NCBI GenBank assembly: GCA_030630315.1 | Contig: DAOVNI010000019.1 | Span: 1 to 10,942 of the forward strand | From: Phycisphaerae bacterium | GTDB lineage: Bacteria; Planctomycetota; Phycisphaerae; Sedimentisphaerales; Anaerobacaceae | Reading direction: 5' to 3' | DNA length: 10,942 bases | Part shown: piece after piece, positions 1 to 6,350 of the stretch | Layout: each line of letters starts with the position of its first letter | How positions within the stretch are numbered: position 1 is the stretch's first letter | Notes under the pieces: model-generated | What the model saw: only the letters and a program-made list of their open reading frames with translations | Database searches by the model: none | What the model was told of the DNA's origin: nothing | Position numbers and translations under genes: made by a program

Positions 1-216
1 GAACAAACCAGGAGTTACCATATTGACCCGCACGTCCGTGCATTGCGCCGAGAGAATCGTTGCAATCAGCAGTTCCAGCGGATTTTTGAAGCGGAGCGCG
101 GTTTTTGCCTGCGGGTATATTTTGTTCAATATCGGCCAAATCTTCTTGACCCTTTCGGCCGCCTCGGCCTTGTCAACCTTAATATTGGTTTTTTTTACTT
201 TTGTTTTTTTTGGCAT
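1..216 (-). CDS. nth: Endonuclease III, N-terminal part (cut by window edge)
   Basis: Endonuclease III is a bifunctional DNA glycosylase/AP lyase that removes oxidised pyrimidines in base excision repair. Only the first 72 codons are present; the catalytic Lys/Asp and the Fe-S cluster lie beyond the left edge. The visible part has a Lys-rich start (MPKKTKVKKT), then a helix and the segment NPLELLIATILSAQCTD at about residues 45-61. That segment matches the conserved F/L-E-L-L-I-A-x-x-L-S-A-Q-x-T-D-x-x-V-N block of the Nth family, and V-N-M-V-T-P-x-L-F follows. The ATG is at 216-214, only 5 nt after the stop of the dsbD-like gene, with no clear Shine-Dalgarno sequence, so translational coupling is likely. 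MutY shares the fold, but the A-Q-C-T-D form favours Nth. Confidence 0.9.
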   Translation of the reverse strand, partial: MPKKTKVKKTNIKVDKAEAAERVKKIWPILNKIYPQAKTALRFKNPLELLIATILSAQCTDVRVNMVTPGLF

Positions 217-221
217 AGCTG

Positions 222-2015
222 TTATTTAGAAGGAAGTTTTTTCAAAAGTTTTTTTAGTTTCTTGGCAAAAAATATCTCATGGAATCTCATCGGCTCCTGC
301 TGGCCGGGTATATACAATATGCTTACCGGAACGCCGGGTTCATCATACTTGTTTTTCAAAGCAATCGTCGCCGGATAATCGGCAAGTGTTGTATCGGCCT
401 TAATTGCTAAAACACCTTTTTGCTCGATTAGTTTAGCGATGTCTTTGCGGCGGTAAACTATTTTGTCCACCACTTCGCAGTTCCAGCACCAGTCCGCGGT
501 AAACTTAATCAGAACGGGCCTTCCCTCGGCCCTGGCGGTTTCTATCGCGGCGGCATCGTACTTTTGCCATTGAATAAGTTCCTCTGGCGGTGCAGGCAAA
601 AACGCCCATCCTGCCGTAACTGCTAAAACCACGGCGATGATTCTTATGAGCCATTTGCGTGATAGTTTAGTATTGTATGTTACCCAGCCGCCCCACATCC
701 AAACGCAAAAGCCGAGTACCACCGCAAAATACAAGACACTCATTCTGCGTGCTTCGGGCAGCGCTGCAACAAGTTTTACTGCGATAATCAGCAGAACAAA
801 TCCAATCCCCTGCTTAAATAATTGCATCCACCGTCCCGCCCTGGGCAAGCGATTCAACAAGCCGGGCATCGAAGTTAGTATTGCGTAAGGCACCGCCATG
901 CCAATTCCGATTACCATAATTGCAAAAGTGCCCAAAGGCAAAGGCTGTCCCTGTGCCCAGGCAAAGGCTGCCGCCAAAATTGCAAAGCTGCAGGGTGTGC
1001 TCAATATGGCTGCCAGAAAACCCATTCCGACAGCTCCGGGATAACCTTTACCGGAGCCGGATTTGCCTGCAATCAAAGACGGGACCGTAATCGTGAAGAC
1101 ACCGAACATAAATAGTGCCAGCACGACCAGCAACAGTGCCATCACCGCAACAAAGACCGGACTGCGAAATTGGCCGCCCCACTGCAGCACCGTTCCATAG
1201 AAGACCTGCAAAATAATATTGGCCCCCGCAAGACACGCAAAGAACAACAATATTCCAAGACAAAAGGCAAGCCCCATTACAATGGACTGCCTCCTGCCTG
1301 CCTTTGCCTGCTCAACAATACGCATCACGATAAGAGGCAGCACCGGCCAGACACAAGGCATAATATTCAGAGACAGACCCGCCAGCAGCGCCAAACCAAG
1401 AGCAAACCAAACCGAATAACTTGGGCCTTTAATTATCTCGTCTTCATCGGGAGCAGTTTTGAAACTAATTTCTTTCCAGGAATCGCTCTGACTCCAATCA
1501 ATCTTCGCCCGCAGTGTTTTCTCGAACGGCCGCAGACAAATCACACTCGTGCAAGCCTGACCGGAAATCTTGACTTCAAGGTCGCCTTCTTCAATTACAG
1601 TAGTCTTTGTCGGGCCTCTAACTGCTATGATTGGCACAAAGACGGTGAAATTACCTGCGTAAACTTCGACTTTGCTGCCTACGGAGTCTGTGAAGATTTC
1701 CCATTTCGGAAAGACCGCTTCGCCAAAACCAAAATCATCGGATTTAGCTTCAACCTTCAGCTCAAACCCGGCAGCAGACGCAGTTTCCGGCTTCGCATAA
1801 TAGTGGAGGTCATCAGTCCCTTCGAATATGACCGCTACGCCGCTCTGCCCATCCATTCGAGCGGGCTCGATGCGCGCAGATGAAAACTCCTTTTCGTATC
1901 TTGCCAGCTCAACGGACGCTGTAGAAGCTGACCCACTTGCGTTTTCACTCCACGCACCCCCAGTGACTGCAAAAACCAAAACTACCCAAAATATCGCAGC
2001 AGATTTTTCCCGCAT
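222..2015 (-). CDS. dsbD: DsbD-type thiol:disulfide interchange protein
   Basis: DsbD carries electrons from cytoplasmic thioredoxin across the inner membrane to periplasmic oxidoreductases such as disulfide isomerases and cytochrome c maturation proteins. Three parts are visible in 597 residues. After a signal peptide (about 1-23) comes a periplasmic domain to about residue 195 with Cys155 and Cys160 in A-C-T-S-V-I-C, like the N-terminal DsbD domain. A multi-span CcdA-like membrane domain covers about 200-470, with its paired cysteines in N-I-M-P-C-V-W-P (Cys221) and L-S-T-P-C-S-F (Cys342). A C-terminal thioredoxin-like domain has W-C-W-N-C (Cys510, Cys513) and a cis-Pro in G-V-P-V. All six redox cysteines are present, so it looks functional. 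A TTG two codons upstream (2021) would also fit. I chose the ATG at 2015 because it gives a standard short Arg/Lys n-region; neither start has a Shine-Dalgarno sequence. It lies 73 nt after ftsH in the same direction. Confidence 0.93.
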   Translation of the reverse strand: MREKSAAIFWVVLVFAVTGGAWSENASGSASTASVELARYEKEFSSARIEPARMDGQSGVAVIFEGTDDLHYYAKPETASAAGFELKVEAKSDDFGFGEAVFPKWEIFTDSVGSKVEVYAGNFTVFVPIIAVRGPTKTTVIEEGDLEVKISGQACTSVICLRPFEKTLRAKIDWSQSDSWKEISFKTAPDEDEIIKGPSYSVWFALGLALLAGLSLNIMPCVWPVLPLIVMRIVEQAKAGRRQSIVMGLAFCLGILLFFACLAGANIILQVFYGTVLQWGGQFRSPVFVAVMALLLVVLALFMFGVFTITVPSLIAGKSGSGKGYPGAVGMGFLAAILSTPCSFAILAAAFAWAQGQPLPLGTFAIMVIGIGMAVPYAILTSMPGLLNRLPRAGRWMQLFKQGIGFVLLIIAVKLVAALPEARRMSVLYFAVVLGFCVWMWGGWVTYNTKLSRKWLIRIIAVVLAVTAGWAFLPAPPEELIQWQKYDAAAIETARAEGRPVLIKFTADWCWNCEVVDKIVYRRKDIAKLIEQKGVLAIKADTTLADYPATIALKNKYDEPGVPVSILYIPGQQEPMRFHEIFFAKKLKKLLKKLPSK

Positions 2016-2075
2016 AGACAATTTAGAGGTAATTGGAATAAAGATAATGTTAACTTTCCGACGGCCCTTGCTGTT

Positions 2076-2098
2076 CCTTCTACGGTGCTCAGGACAAG
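2076..2098. repeat. Relic of a CTCAGGACA-type dispersed repeat at the ftsH 3' end
   Basis: This 23-bp stretch reads CCTTCTACGGTGCTCAGG followed by ACAAG. It resembles a short dispersed element common in environmental bacterial genomes (CCTTCGAC...GCTCAGGACAAG). A divergent copy in the opposite orientation occurs in this window at 5974-5993, matching at 15 of 19 aligned positions by my count. A shorter related stretch lies at 5762-5781. The ftsH stop codon (2089-2091) and its last residues (D-L-S) are encoded inside it, which suggests the element landed on or replaced the end of the gene. Membership of the family is recognised by eye only. Confidence 0.5.
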
Positions 2099-4074
2099 TC
2101 TTCTTGCTCGGGATTTGGCTGCTCGTCTTTGGCTTGCTCGGCAGCTAACAAATCGCTAACTGTAGGCTTGTCCAGCTCGCCGCCTTTTAGAATCACTTCG
2201 ACGTCATCGGCATCGAGAGTTTCGTACTTCAGCAGTGCCTTTGCTATTCGTTCGAGTTTATCTTTGTTTGACTCTATCAATTCCTTCGCTTTTTTATATG
2301 CCTCATCGGTAATTCTTTTTATTTCCTTATCGATTGTCTCGGCTGTTTTTTCCGAATATTCCTTCTCGCCCGGCATCACATACATCATATCCTTAAGCCC
2401 CGCATCCGGCCCGTAACTAATCAGCCCAAGCTCATCACTCATACCCCAGGTCAAAATCATTTGCTTTGCAATATGGGTGGCCTGCTGAATATCCGATTGT
2501 GCGCCGCTGGATATATCATCGCAAAATATCTCTTCTGCGATTCGCCCGCCGAAACACACCTGCAAAAGTGCCATACAATATCTCTTTGTATAATGCATAC
2601 GGTCCTTTTCCGGCAGTGCAAAGGTCGCCCCGCCGTAAGGCCCGCGAGGGATGATGCTGACTTTATGCAGAGGGTCGGCCTCTTTCAGCACGGATTGAAT
2701 AAAGGCATGCCCGGCCTCATGATAAGCGGTAATTTTTTTGTCATACTCATCGATGACCCTGCTTTTTTGGGCTCTTCCCCATCGCACCTTGTCGCGTGCC
2801 TCTTCCAAATCGTCCGTCTCGACGAAGTCTTTATCGGCCATAGTCGCAGCCAGCGCCGCCTCATTGATAATAGCTGCCAGGTCGGCACCGGTAAACATAG
2901 GTGTCCCGCGCGCCAGTCTTCCCAGGTCGGCATCCGTGGCTAATTTCACTTTCTTGGCGTGAACCTTCAAAATATCAACTCGGCCTTTCAAATCCGGCAG
3001 AGGTACAGTAATTTGCCTGTCGAATCTTCCAGGACGCGTCAATGCATGGTCTAAAATATCCGCCCGGTTCGTCGCCGCTATCACTATTACCTGGTCGTTC
3101 GTATCAAACCCGTCCATCTCAACTAAAATCGCATTTAGCGTTTGTTCACGTTCGTCGTGCCCGCCACCGACATAACCGGCGCCGCGTTTGCGACCAATCG
3201 CATCAACCTCATCAAGGAAAATGATACAGGGCGAATTCTCCTTGGCCTGCTTGAACAGGTCACGCACACGTGATGCCCCAACACCAACAAACATCTCTAC
3301 GAAATCGCTGCCCGATATACTGAAGAACGGAACATCAGCCTGGCCCGCTATGGCCTTTGCAAGCAACGTCTTTCCACAGCCGGGCGGGCCTATAAGTAAA
3401 ACTCCGCGGGGAATACGGCCGCCAAGTCGTTGAAATTTTTTCGGGTTCTTCAGAAATTCGATTATCTCAGCCACTTCTTCCTTTGCTTCCTCGACGCCAG
3501 CGACGTCTTCAAATGTAACCTTGACCCGGTCTTTGTCCTGTAAGCGATGTCTGCTTCGACCAAATGACATCAGCATTCCACCGGCTCCGCTGCGAAGATT
3601 CCTCGCAAAGAGAAAGTAGAAAATTCCCACCAATATAAGCAGCGGCAAGACCCACTGTATCAGCATAATAAGCCAGATGCGCTGCTCAGCCCAGGTTACT
3701 TCCGCCCCGCTTTGGCGCAACATCTCTTCAACCCGCTCACCCATCGCCTCCCGGTTGTAGTTCACCGTGAAGGTTTTGAGCACTTTTTCGTCCCTGCCGA
3801 CTATCCCCGGCTTAAACTTGCCTCTAATCTCCGTCTCACCAAGCTCGGCACTACGGATGTGCTCATTCTCAACGTAACTGATAAATTCATCCCACCTGAT
3901 CTCGTCATCACCTCGCAATTGCTGCAGCATCATCCAGCCGCTCAACAGCACAAGGCCAATTATAAGGTAGGTAAACGGCCCCCGCTTATAGCGCGGCAAC
4001 GGCGGCTTTTTGCCTCCCTGGCCTCGTGGGCCGGGACGTGGTTGAGCTGGCTTTTTGTCTTGACCGTTACTCAT
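2089..4074 (-). CDS. ftsH: ATP-dependent zinc metalloprotease FtsH
   Basis: FtsH is a hexameric inner-membrane AAA+ protease that extracts and degrades misfolded membrane proteins and some regulatory proteins (LpxC in E. coli). The 661-residue length is usual for the family. A Pro/Lys-rich N-terminus precedes two transmembrane helices (about 34-53 and 134-156) that flank a periplasmic domain. The AAA module has Walker A G-P-P-G-C-G-K-T (229-236), the pore loop M-F-V-G (261-264), Walker B I-I-F-L-D-E-V-D (284-291) and arginine fingers Arg350/Arg353 in R-P-G-R-F-D-R. The peptidase domain has H-E-A-G-H (452-456) and the third zinc ligand Asp528 in S-G-A-Q-S-D-I. The C-terminus is acidic and low in complexity, and its last residues come from a repeat element. 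The ATG at 4074 lies 32 nt after lptE; GAGAG-like bases upstream may be a weak ribosome site. All catalytic residues are intact. Confidence 0.98.
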   Translation of the reverse strand: MSNGQDKKPAQPRPGPRGQGGKKPPLPRYKRGPFTYLIIGLVLLSGWMMLQQLRGDDEIRWDEFISYVENEHIRSAELGETEIRGKFKPGIVGRDEKVLKTFTVNYNREAMGERVEEMLRQSGAEVTWAEQRIWLIMLIQWVLPLLILVGIFYFLFARNLRSGAGGMLMSFGRSRHRLQDKDRVKVTFEDVAGVEEAKEEVAEIIEFLKNPKKFQRLGGRIPRGVLLIGPPGCGKTLLAKAIAGQADVPFFSISGSDFVEMFVGVGASRVRDLFKQAKENSPCIIFLDEVDAIGRKRGAGYVGGGHDEREQTLNAILVEMDGFDTNDQVIVIAATNRADILDHALTRPGRFDRQITVPLPDLKGRVDILKVHAKKVKLATDADLGRLARGTPMFTGADLAAIINEAALAATMADKDFVETDDLEEARDKVRWGRAQKSRVIDEYDKKITAYHEAGHAFIQSVLKEADPLHKVSIIPRGPYGGATFALPEKDRMHYTKRYCMALLQVCFGGRIAEEIFCDDISSGAQSDIQQATHIAKQMILTWGMSDELGLISYGPDAGLKDMMYVMPGEKEYSEKTAETIDKEIKRITDEAYKKAKELIESNKDKLERIAKALLKYETLDADDVEVILKGGELDKPTVSDLLAAEQAKDEQPNPEQEDLS

Positions 4075-4106
4075 AATTTAGCATCTCTCATCTCGCTTCA
4101 CGCTTC

Positions 4107-4661
4107 TTACCATTCTCTTTCCATTAATTCTACGATTTTTCTTGCCAGATTGTTTGCGGCAAGGGCTGAGGCATAGTTGAAGCCCTGATTTTGCCACTCC
4201 GAAAAGCTGGCTGAGGCAGCGACCGCCTGGTTGTCTATCAGCAAATCTCCCGTCTTTAGATTTTTCCAATTTACGACGGCCCGCAGTTGCACTTCTTTTT
4301 CCAGTGCCCTGCCGGTCTCTCGCTCGCTCGTAAGCTCCGATTCACTCACCCCGACAATCTGTCCGCTTATTAGTGTGTCAGCGCGGTCTCTGCTGGAGAT
4401 TATCTTATATGGCGTATCCGCCTCGATACGTTTTGCCAGCGCATCGGTCAGTTCGTACTCCACTCCCCGCCAGAAGCTCTTGTTGTCAAACATTTCCACG
4501 TAAACGCTTCGAACATCTTGAGGAAACAGGAATTCGTCGGAATAGCCGCTCATTCGCCCACATCCGCAAAAACCCGGGCAGAGCGAAATAACTAAACCTA
4601 AAGAAATTGCAAAAACAAAACGCTGATTTTTCACTTTCCTTTTTGAATTTTTATTTGTCAT
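4107..4661 (-). CDS. lptE: LptE-like LPS-assembly lipoprotein
   Basis: LptE plugs the LptD barrel in the outer membrane and helps insert lipopolysaccharide into the outer leaflet. This 184-residue protein has a basic n-region (N-S-K-R-K-V-K-N-Q-R), a hydrophobic stretch at about 15-31 and cysteines at 28, 32 and 34. Cys34 in F-C-G-C-G-R is the best lipidation candidate, though its lipobox is not canonical. The body begins F-L-F-P-Q-D-V-R-S-V-Y-V and continues N-K-S-F-W-R-G-V-E-Y-E-L-T-D-A-L, then I-E-A-D-T-P-Y-K-I-I. This is the pattern I associate with planctomycete LptE-family proteins. Its ATG overlaps the end of the BamD-like gene by 11 nt, implying coupled translation. The fold assignment rests on this pattern and on context; a general secretin- or LptE-like lipoprotein is the alternative. 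Confidence 0.75.
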   Translation of the reverse strand: MTNKNSKRKVKNQRFVFAISLGLVISLCPGFCGCGRMSGYSDEFLFPQDVRSVYVEMFDNKSFWRGVEYELTDALAKRIEADTPYKIISSRDRADTLISGQIVGVSESELTSERETGRALEKEVQLRAVVNWKNLKTGDLLIDNQAVAASASFSEWQNQGFNYASALAANNLARKIVELMEREW

Positions 4662-5625
4662 TTTGCTTTTCGATTTCTAATTCTTGATTTATCTTTTCTC
4701 TTACCATTTTTGCAGCGGAACTGTCCGGCCAATTATCCAGGACCATCTGGTAATATAAATTAGCCGACTGTTCGTTACCGGTTTTTTGATAATACCGGCC
4801 GATACTAAAATGCTTATAGGCCAGCTGCTCATCTATTTGTTTAAGTCTCCCGTCAACATCAATTTTTGCAGCATCTTCAGGATGCCGCAATCTGAAATTT
4901 TCGTAATAGCTCTTTGCGCTAATTAGATTCGAGGCATCATACTTCGGGCCTCTATATGCAGCGTGCTTGCACCGCGCCATACTCAGCAGTGCGTCTCTGC
5001 CCATTGTGCCCGTGGGCCATCGCGATAGAATTTCCGACCATTTATGATATGCCTCGTTGAACTTTCTTCTTTTTTCATAACTTTCAGCAACCGCTACAGC
5101 CGCTTTTTTCGCAATTGGCGCATCGCCGGCACTGTCACTAATCCTTTCCATAATTTTGACGCCCGAAGCGTATCCTTTCATTTTGAAGATGCCGAGCACG
5201 GGTATTCTCTGGCCGGCCAGAAAAGCCGTGGCTATGGCAAACTTCCTGTCCAGGGCCGCCTCATAAAGCTCGCTTTCCGGATATTGTCTGAGAAACTTAT
5301 CATAAGCTCTGACGGCCCTGGTGAATTTTCCTTTAGAAAACATCATCTCGCCTTCGATAAAGGCATCCAAATCGGGTCCGGCAATTTCCGGGAAGTCTTT
5401 TTTAAGTTTATCAAATGCCTCCCTTGCCTGCTCAGCTTGGCCCGTAACGACCAATTTTTTGATTTGAGCGACTGCCAGCAGATATTTATCCCTGCCTTCA
5501 CCCGAGACGGCCTTGAAATCCCGGCCTTGCTCCAGACGCCACGTCTCCCCCCCGACAACCGGCAAAGCCGACAGCAGCAATATTACGGCTAATACTATTA
5601 CAAATCGCATTTTATATTTGAGCAT
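4651..5625 (-). CDS. BamD-like TPR protein (outer-membrane assembly)
   Basis: This 324-residue exported protein is built from TPR-like helical repeats and resembles the BamD/YfiO family, which helps the BAM complex fold outer-membrane proteins. A signal peptide covers about 1-26 (V-I-V-L-A-V-I-L-L-L-S-A, then V-V-G-G-E). TPR-like pairs are visible at about 54-80 (G-Q-A-E-Q-A-R-E-A-F), 88-116 (G-K-F-T-R-A-V-R-A-Y, then R-Q-Y-P-E), 172-204, 236-250 and 268-302 (F-S-I-G-R-Y-Y-Q-K-T-G). The y-P-x-S ends of the repeats are typical of BamD/YbgF tetratricopeptides. Unlike E. coli BamD it has no lipobox cysteine: the only Cys is at 219, so it would be soluble in the periplasm or held by another anchor. 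It is also longer than E. coli BamD (245). It is the first gene of the operon. The ATG at 5625 is favoured over the one at 5610 because GGAG lies 7 nt upstream. Confidence 0.72.
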   Translation of the reverse strand: MLKYKMRFVIVLAVILLLSALPVVGGETWRLEQGRDFKAVSGEGRDKYLLAVAQIKKLVVTGQAEQAREAFDKLKKDFPEIAGPDLDAFIEGEMMFSKGKFTRAVRAYDKFLRQYPESELYEAALDRKFAIATAFLAGQRIPVLGIFKMKGYASGVKIMERISDSAGDAPIAKKAAVAVAESYEKRRKFNEAYHKWSEILSRWPTGTMGRDALLSMARCKHAAYRGPKYDASNLISAKSYYENFRLRHPEDAAKIDVDGRLKQIDEQLAYKHFSIGRYYQKTGNEQSANLYYQMVLDNWPDSSAAKMVREKINQELEIEKQNDK

Positions 5626-5632
5626 AATCCCA

Positions 5633-5636
5633 CTCC
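5633..5636 (-). promoter_or_regulatory. Shine-Dalgarno of the BamD-like gene
   Basis: On the minus strand GGAG sits 7 nt before the ATG at 5625. This decides the start, because the in-frame ATG at 5610 has no such site. Confidence 0.65.
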
Positions 5637-5642
5637 ACCACC

Positions 5643-5666
5643 ATTGATAATTTTACAATAATCAAT
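5643..5666 (-). promoter_or_regulatory. Inverted repeat in the operon leader
   Basis: ATTGAT (5643-5648) and ATCAAT (5661-5666) form a 6-bp inverted repeat with a 12-nt AT-rich spacer. It lies between the predicted transcription start (about 5669) and the start codon. It could be a repressor site or a weak leader hairpin, but AT-rich sequence makes chance pairing easy. Confidence 0.3.
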
Positions 5667-5675
5667 AACCATTAC

Positions 5676-5703
5676 ATTATACCCGTTTTTGGAACCATTG
5701 CAA
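5676..5703 (-). promoter_or_regulatory. Sigma-70-like promoter of the envelope operon
   Basis: Read on the minus strand, a -35 box TTGCAA (5703-5698) is followed by a 16-nt spacer and a perfect -10 box TATAAT (5681-5676). The predicted start is near 5669, giving a leader of about 44 nt before the BamD-like gene. No comparable promoter was noticed between the downstream genes, which fits a single transcript. Confidence 0.65.
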
Positions 5704-5741
5704 ACCCACAACTTAAAATATAGTATCGGCTGATTTTCCCC

Positions 5742-5757
5742 TAAAATTGCAATTTTA
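5742..5757. promoter_or_regulatory. Perfect 16-bp palindrome TAAAATTGCAATTTTA
   Basis: This uninterrupted palindrome has its centre about 46 bp upstream of the -35 box of the operon promoter. Its position suits an activator or dimeric regulator site. It could equally be the edge of the adjoining repeat-rich region. No family can be assigned from sequence alone. Confidence 0.4.
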
Positions 5758-5761
5758 ACCC

Positions 5762-5781
5762 CCTTTCGGCTTCGCTCAGGA
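5762..5781. repeat. Short CTCAGGA-type repeat remnant
   Basis: CCTTTCGGCTTCGCTCAGGA resembles the conserved part of the element at 2076-2098 (shared core GCTCAGGA). It marks the left border of the repeat-rich stretch. Confidence 0.4.
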
Positions 5782-5799
5782 TTGGCAATTTGCAATTGG

Positions 5800-5918
5800 G
5801 TCCCTCCACTTCGGTCGGGACAGATTTTGGGGTTGCCCCGGACCCGTGCCGGGGGGCACCCCCAACAACGCTCGCCGTCAAGGCGTTGCGATTTAGCCCC
5901 CACCCCGCGCGGTGGGGG
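5800..5918. repeat. Row of four GC-rich hairpins
   Basis: Four inverted repeats follow each other with hardly any gap. They are GTCCC/GGGAC (5800-5804 / 5817-5821); a two-part stem TTGGGG...CCCCAA (5827-5832 / 5860-5865) enclosing TGCCCC and GGGGCA arms; CAACGC/GCGTTG (5866-5871 / 5883-5888); and CCCCCACC/GGTGGGGG (5897-5904 / 5911-5918). The second resembles the dispersed CCCCGGACC...CCGGGG type seen in many environmental genomes. Pairings were worked out by eye. Confidence 0.6.
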
Positions 5919-5923
5919 TAACA

Positions 5924-5973
5924 CTGTCATTCCTGCGCAGGCAGGAATCCATTTCGTTGTCATTCCCGCGAAA
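5924..5973 (+). repeat. 50-bp direct repeat, copy 1
   Basis: This copy is identical over 50 bp to 6011-6060. It holds one complete palindromic unit, ATTCCTGC / GCAGGAAT with loop GCAG (5929-5948), and the first half of a second unit beginning GTCATTCCCGCG at 5959. The second unit is broken off straight after its loop GAAA at 5973, where a different element begins. GTCATTCC units of this kind are common dispersed palindromes in bacteria. Confidence 0.85.
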
Positions 5974-5993
5974 CCTGTCCTGAGTCGCGTAGG
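5974..5993. repeat. CTCAGGACA-type repeat interrupting a palindromic unit
   Basis: Read on the minus strand, CCTACGCGACTCAGGACAGG aligns with the element at 2076-2098 (15 of 19 positions). It begins exactly where the second palindromic unit of copy 1 stops, which suggests one repeat landed inside another or that the two recombined. Confidence 0.45.
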
Positions 5994-6009
5994 ATGGGCT
6001 TTAGCCCAT
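5994..6009. repeat. Inverted repeat ATGGGCT-TT-AGCCCAT
   Basis: A 7-bp perfect inverted repeat with a 2-nt centre sits between the two copies of the 50-bp repeat. It resembles the dispersed GGATGGGCTTTAGCCCATG motif found in multicopy form in other genomes. Confidence 0.5.
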
Positions 6010-6010
6010 G

Positions 6011-6068
6011 CTGTCATTCCTGCGCAGGCAGGAATCCATTTCGTTGTCATTCCCGCGAAAGCGGGAAT
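6011..6068 (+). repeat. 50-bp direct repeat, copy 2, with the second unit complete
   Basis: The first 50 bp (6011-6060) repeat 5924-5973 exactly. Here the second unit is intact: ATTCCCGC (6049-6056), loop GAAA, GCGGGAAT (6061-6068). The four GTCATTCC starts in the two copies lie at 5926, 5959, 6013 and 6046, so units within each copy are 33 bp apart. Confidence 0.85.
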
Positions 6069-6079
6069 CCATTGTTTTT

Positions 6080-6104
6080 GTCATTCTGAGCGCAGCGCTG
6101 AAAG
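6080..6104 (+). repeat. GTCATTCTGAGCG-type repeat end
   Basis: GTCATTCTGAGCGCAGCGCTG follows the last palindromic unit 34 bp after its start, in phase with the 33-bp spacing. It matches the beginning of another common dispersed repeat (TCATTCTGAGCGCAGCGAAG...). It appears truncated at its right side. Confidence 0.5.
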
Positions 6105-6129
6105 TCCGGCCCCTGCAAGTCCGGCCCCT
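6102..6129. repeat. Tandem 13-bp repeat AAGTCCGGCCCCT
   Basis: Two perfect copies lie at 6102-6114 and 6117-6129, with a period of 15 bp. Confidence 0.7.
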
Positions 6130-6165
6130 ATACGGATTGGACGGAAAGAATCTCAACCCTCAATC

Positions 6166-6243
6166 TCGAAGATCCGGCATCTGTTTGACGGAGTAAATCG
6201 TAAATTGAAAATATCGAAGATCCGCCTACGGCGGAGTCAATCG
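6166..6243. repeat. Imperfect direct repeat with a GCC/GGC hairpin
   Basis: TCGAAGATCCG occurs at 6166-6176 and 6214-6224. Each copy is followed by a G-R-C-GGAGT-M-AATCG stretch (6187-6200 and 6230-6243). The second copy folds as TCCGCC-TAC-GGCGGA (6221-6235); the first has diverged. They look like two ages of one small element. Confidence 0.55.
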
Positions 6244-6280
6244 CCAACGCCTGCCGGCCAACCGCCAAAATCTGGTTTGA

Positions 6281-6323
6281 GGGGAAAAGAAAAGGGCTGC
6301 GAGGGTACGCTCACAGCCCTTTT
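6281..6323 (-). terminator. Intrinsic terminator of the PD40 gene
   Basis: On the minus strand a 10-bp stem AAAAGGGCTG / CAGCCCTTTT (6323-6314 / 6299-6290), with an inner GAG/CTC pair, is followed by CTTTTC. It starts 27 nt after the stop codon at 6351. The A-tract on the other side could make it bidirectional, but no plus-strand gene ends here. Confidence 0.85.
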
Positions 6324-6350
6324 ACCTGACATGAGATTGTAAAAAACTAC

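Larger units (their letters stand above)
5762..6243. other. Gene-free island of clustered palindromes and repeats
   Basis: No credible coding sequence lies between the operon promoter and the terminator of the PD40 gene. About 480 bp instead carries at least nine separate hairpins or repeat units from several apparent families. Open frames on both strands here translate the repeats themselves (for example W-I-P-A-C-A-G-M-T), which is a known source of false gene calls. The individual parts are listed separately. Their role is unknown: they may be non-autonomous mobile elements, a transcript-processing site, or accumulated debris. Confidence 0.75.

Noticed and set aside
1170..1883. Open frame of 237 codons antisense to the dsbD-like gene
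   Set aside because: It is a shadow of a strongly supported gene; its translation shows no family features and the other strand has all six redox cysteines in place.
2461..2943. Open frame of 160 codons antisense to ftsH
   Set aside because: It lies within the conserved FtsH peptidase and AAA regions, and its own product has no recognisable motif.
3712..4176. Open frame of 154 codons antisense to the ftsH start and the lptE end
   Set aside because: It spans the junction of two supported genes, with no ribosome site or domain signal.
5598..6050. Open frame of 150 codons on the minus strand across the repeat island
   Set aside because: Its translation is repeat-derived (W-I-P-A-C-A-G-M-T occurs twice), it overlaps the start of the BamD-like gene and the promoter, and it has no domain character.
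5924..6092. CRISPR-like array, because units recur at 33-34 bp
   Set aside because: The units are palindromes joined by short near-identical linkers; there are no unique spacers of constant length and no cas genes.
5782..6342. Open frame of 186 codons on the plus strand across the repeat island and terminator
   Set aside because: It runs through every palindrome and the terminator of the PD40 gene and translates known repeat text (V-I-P-A-Q-A-G-I-H). It is not a plausible protein.
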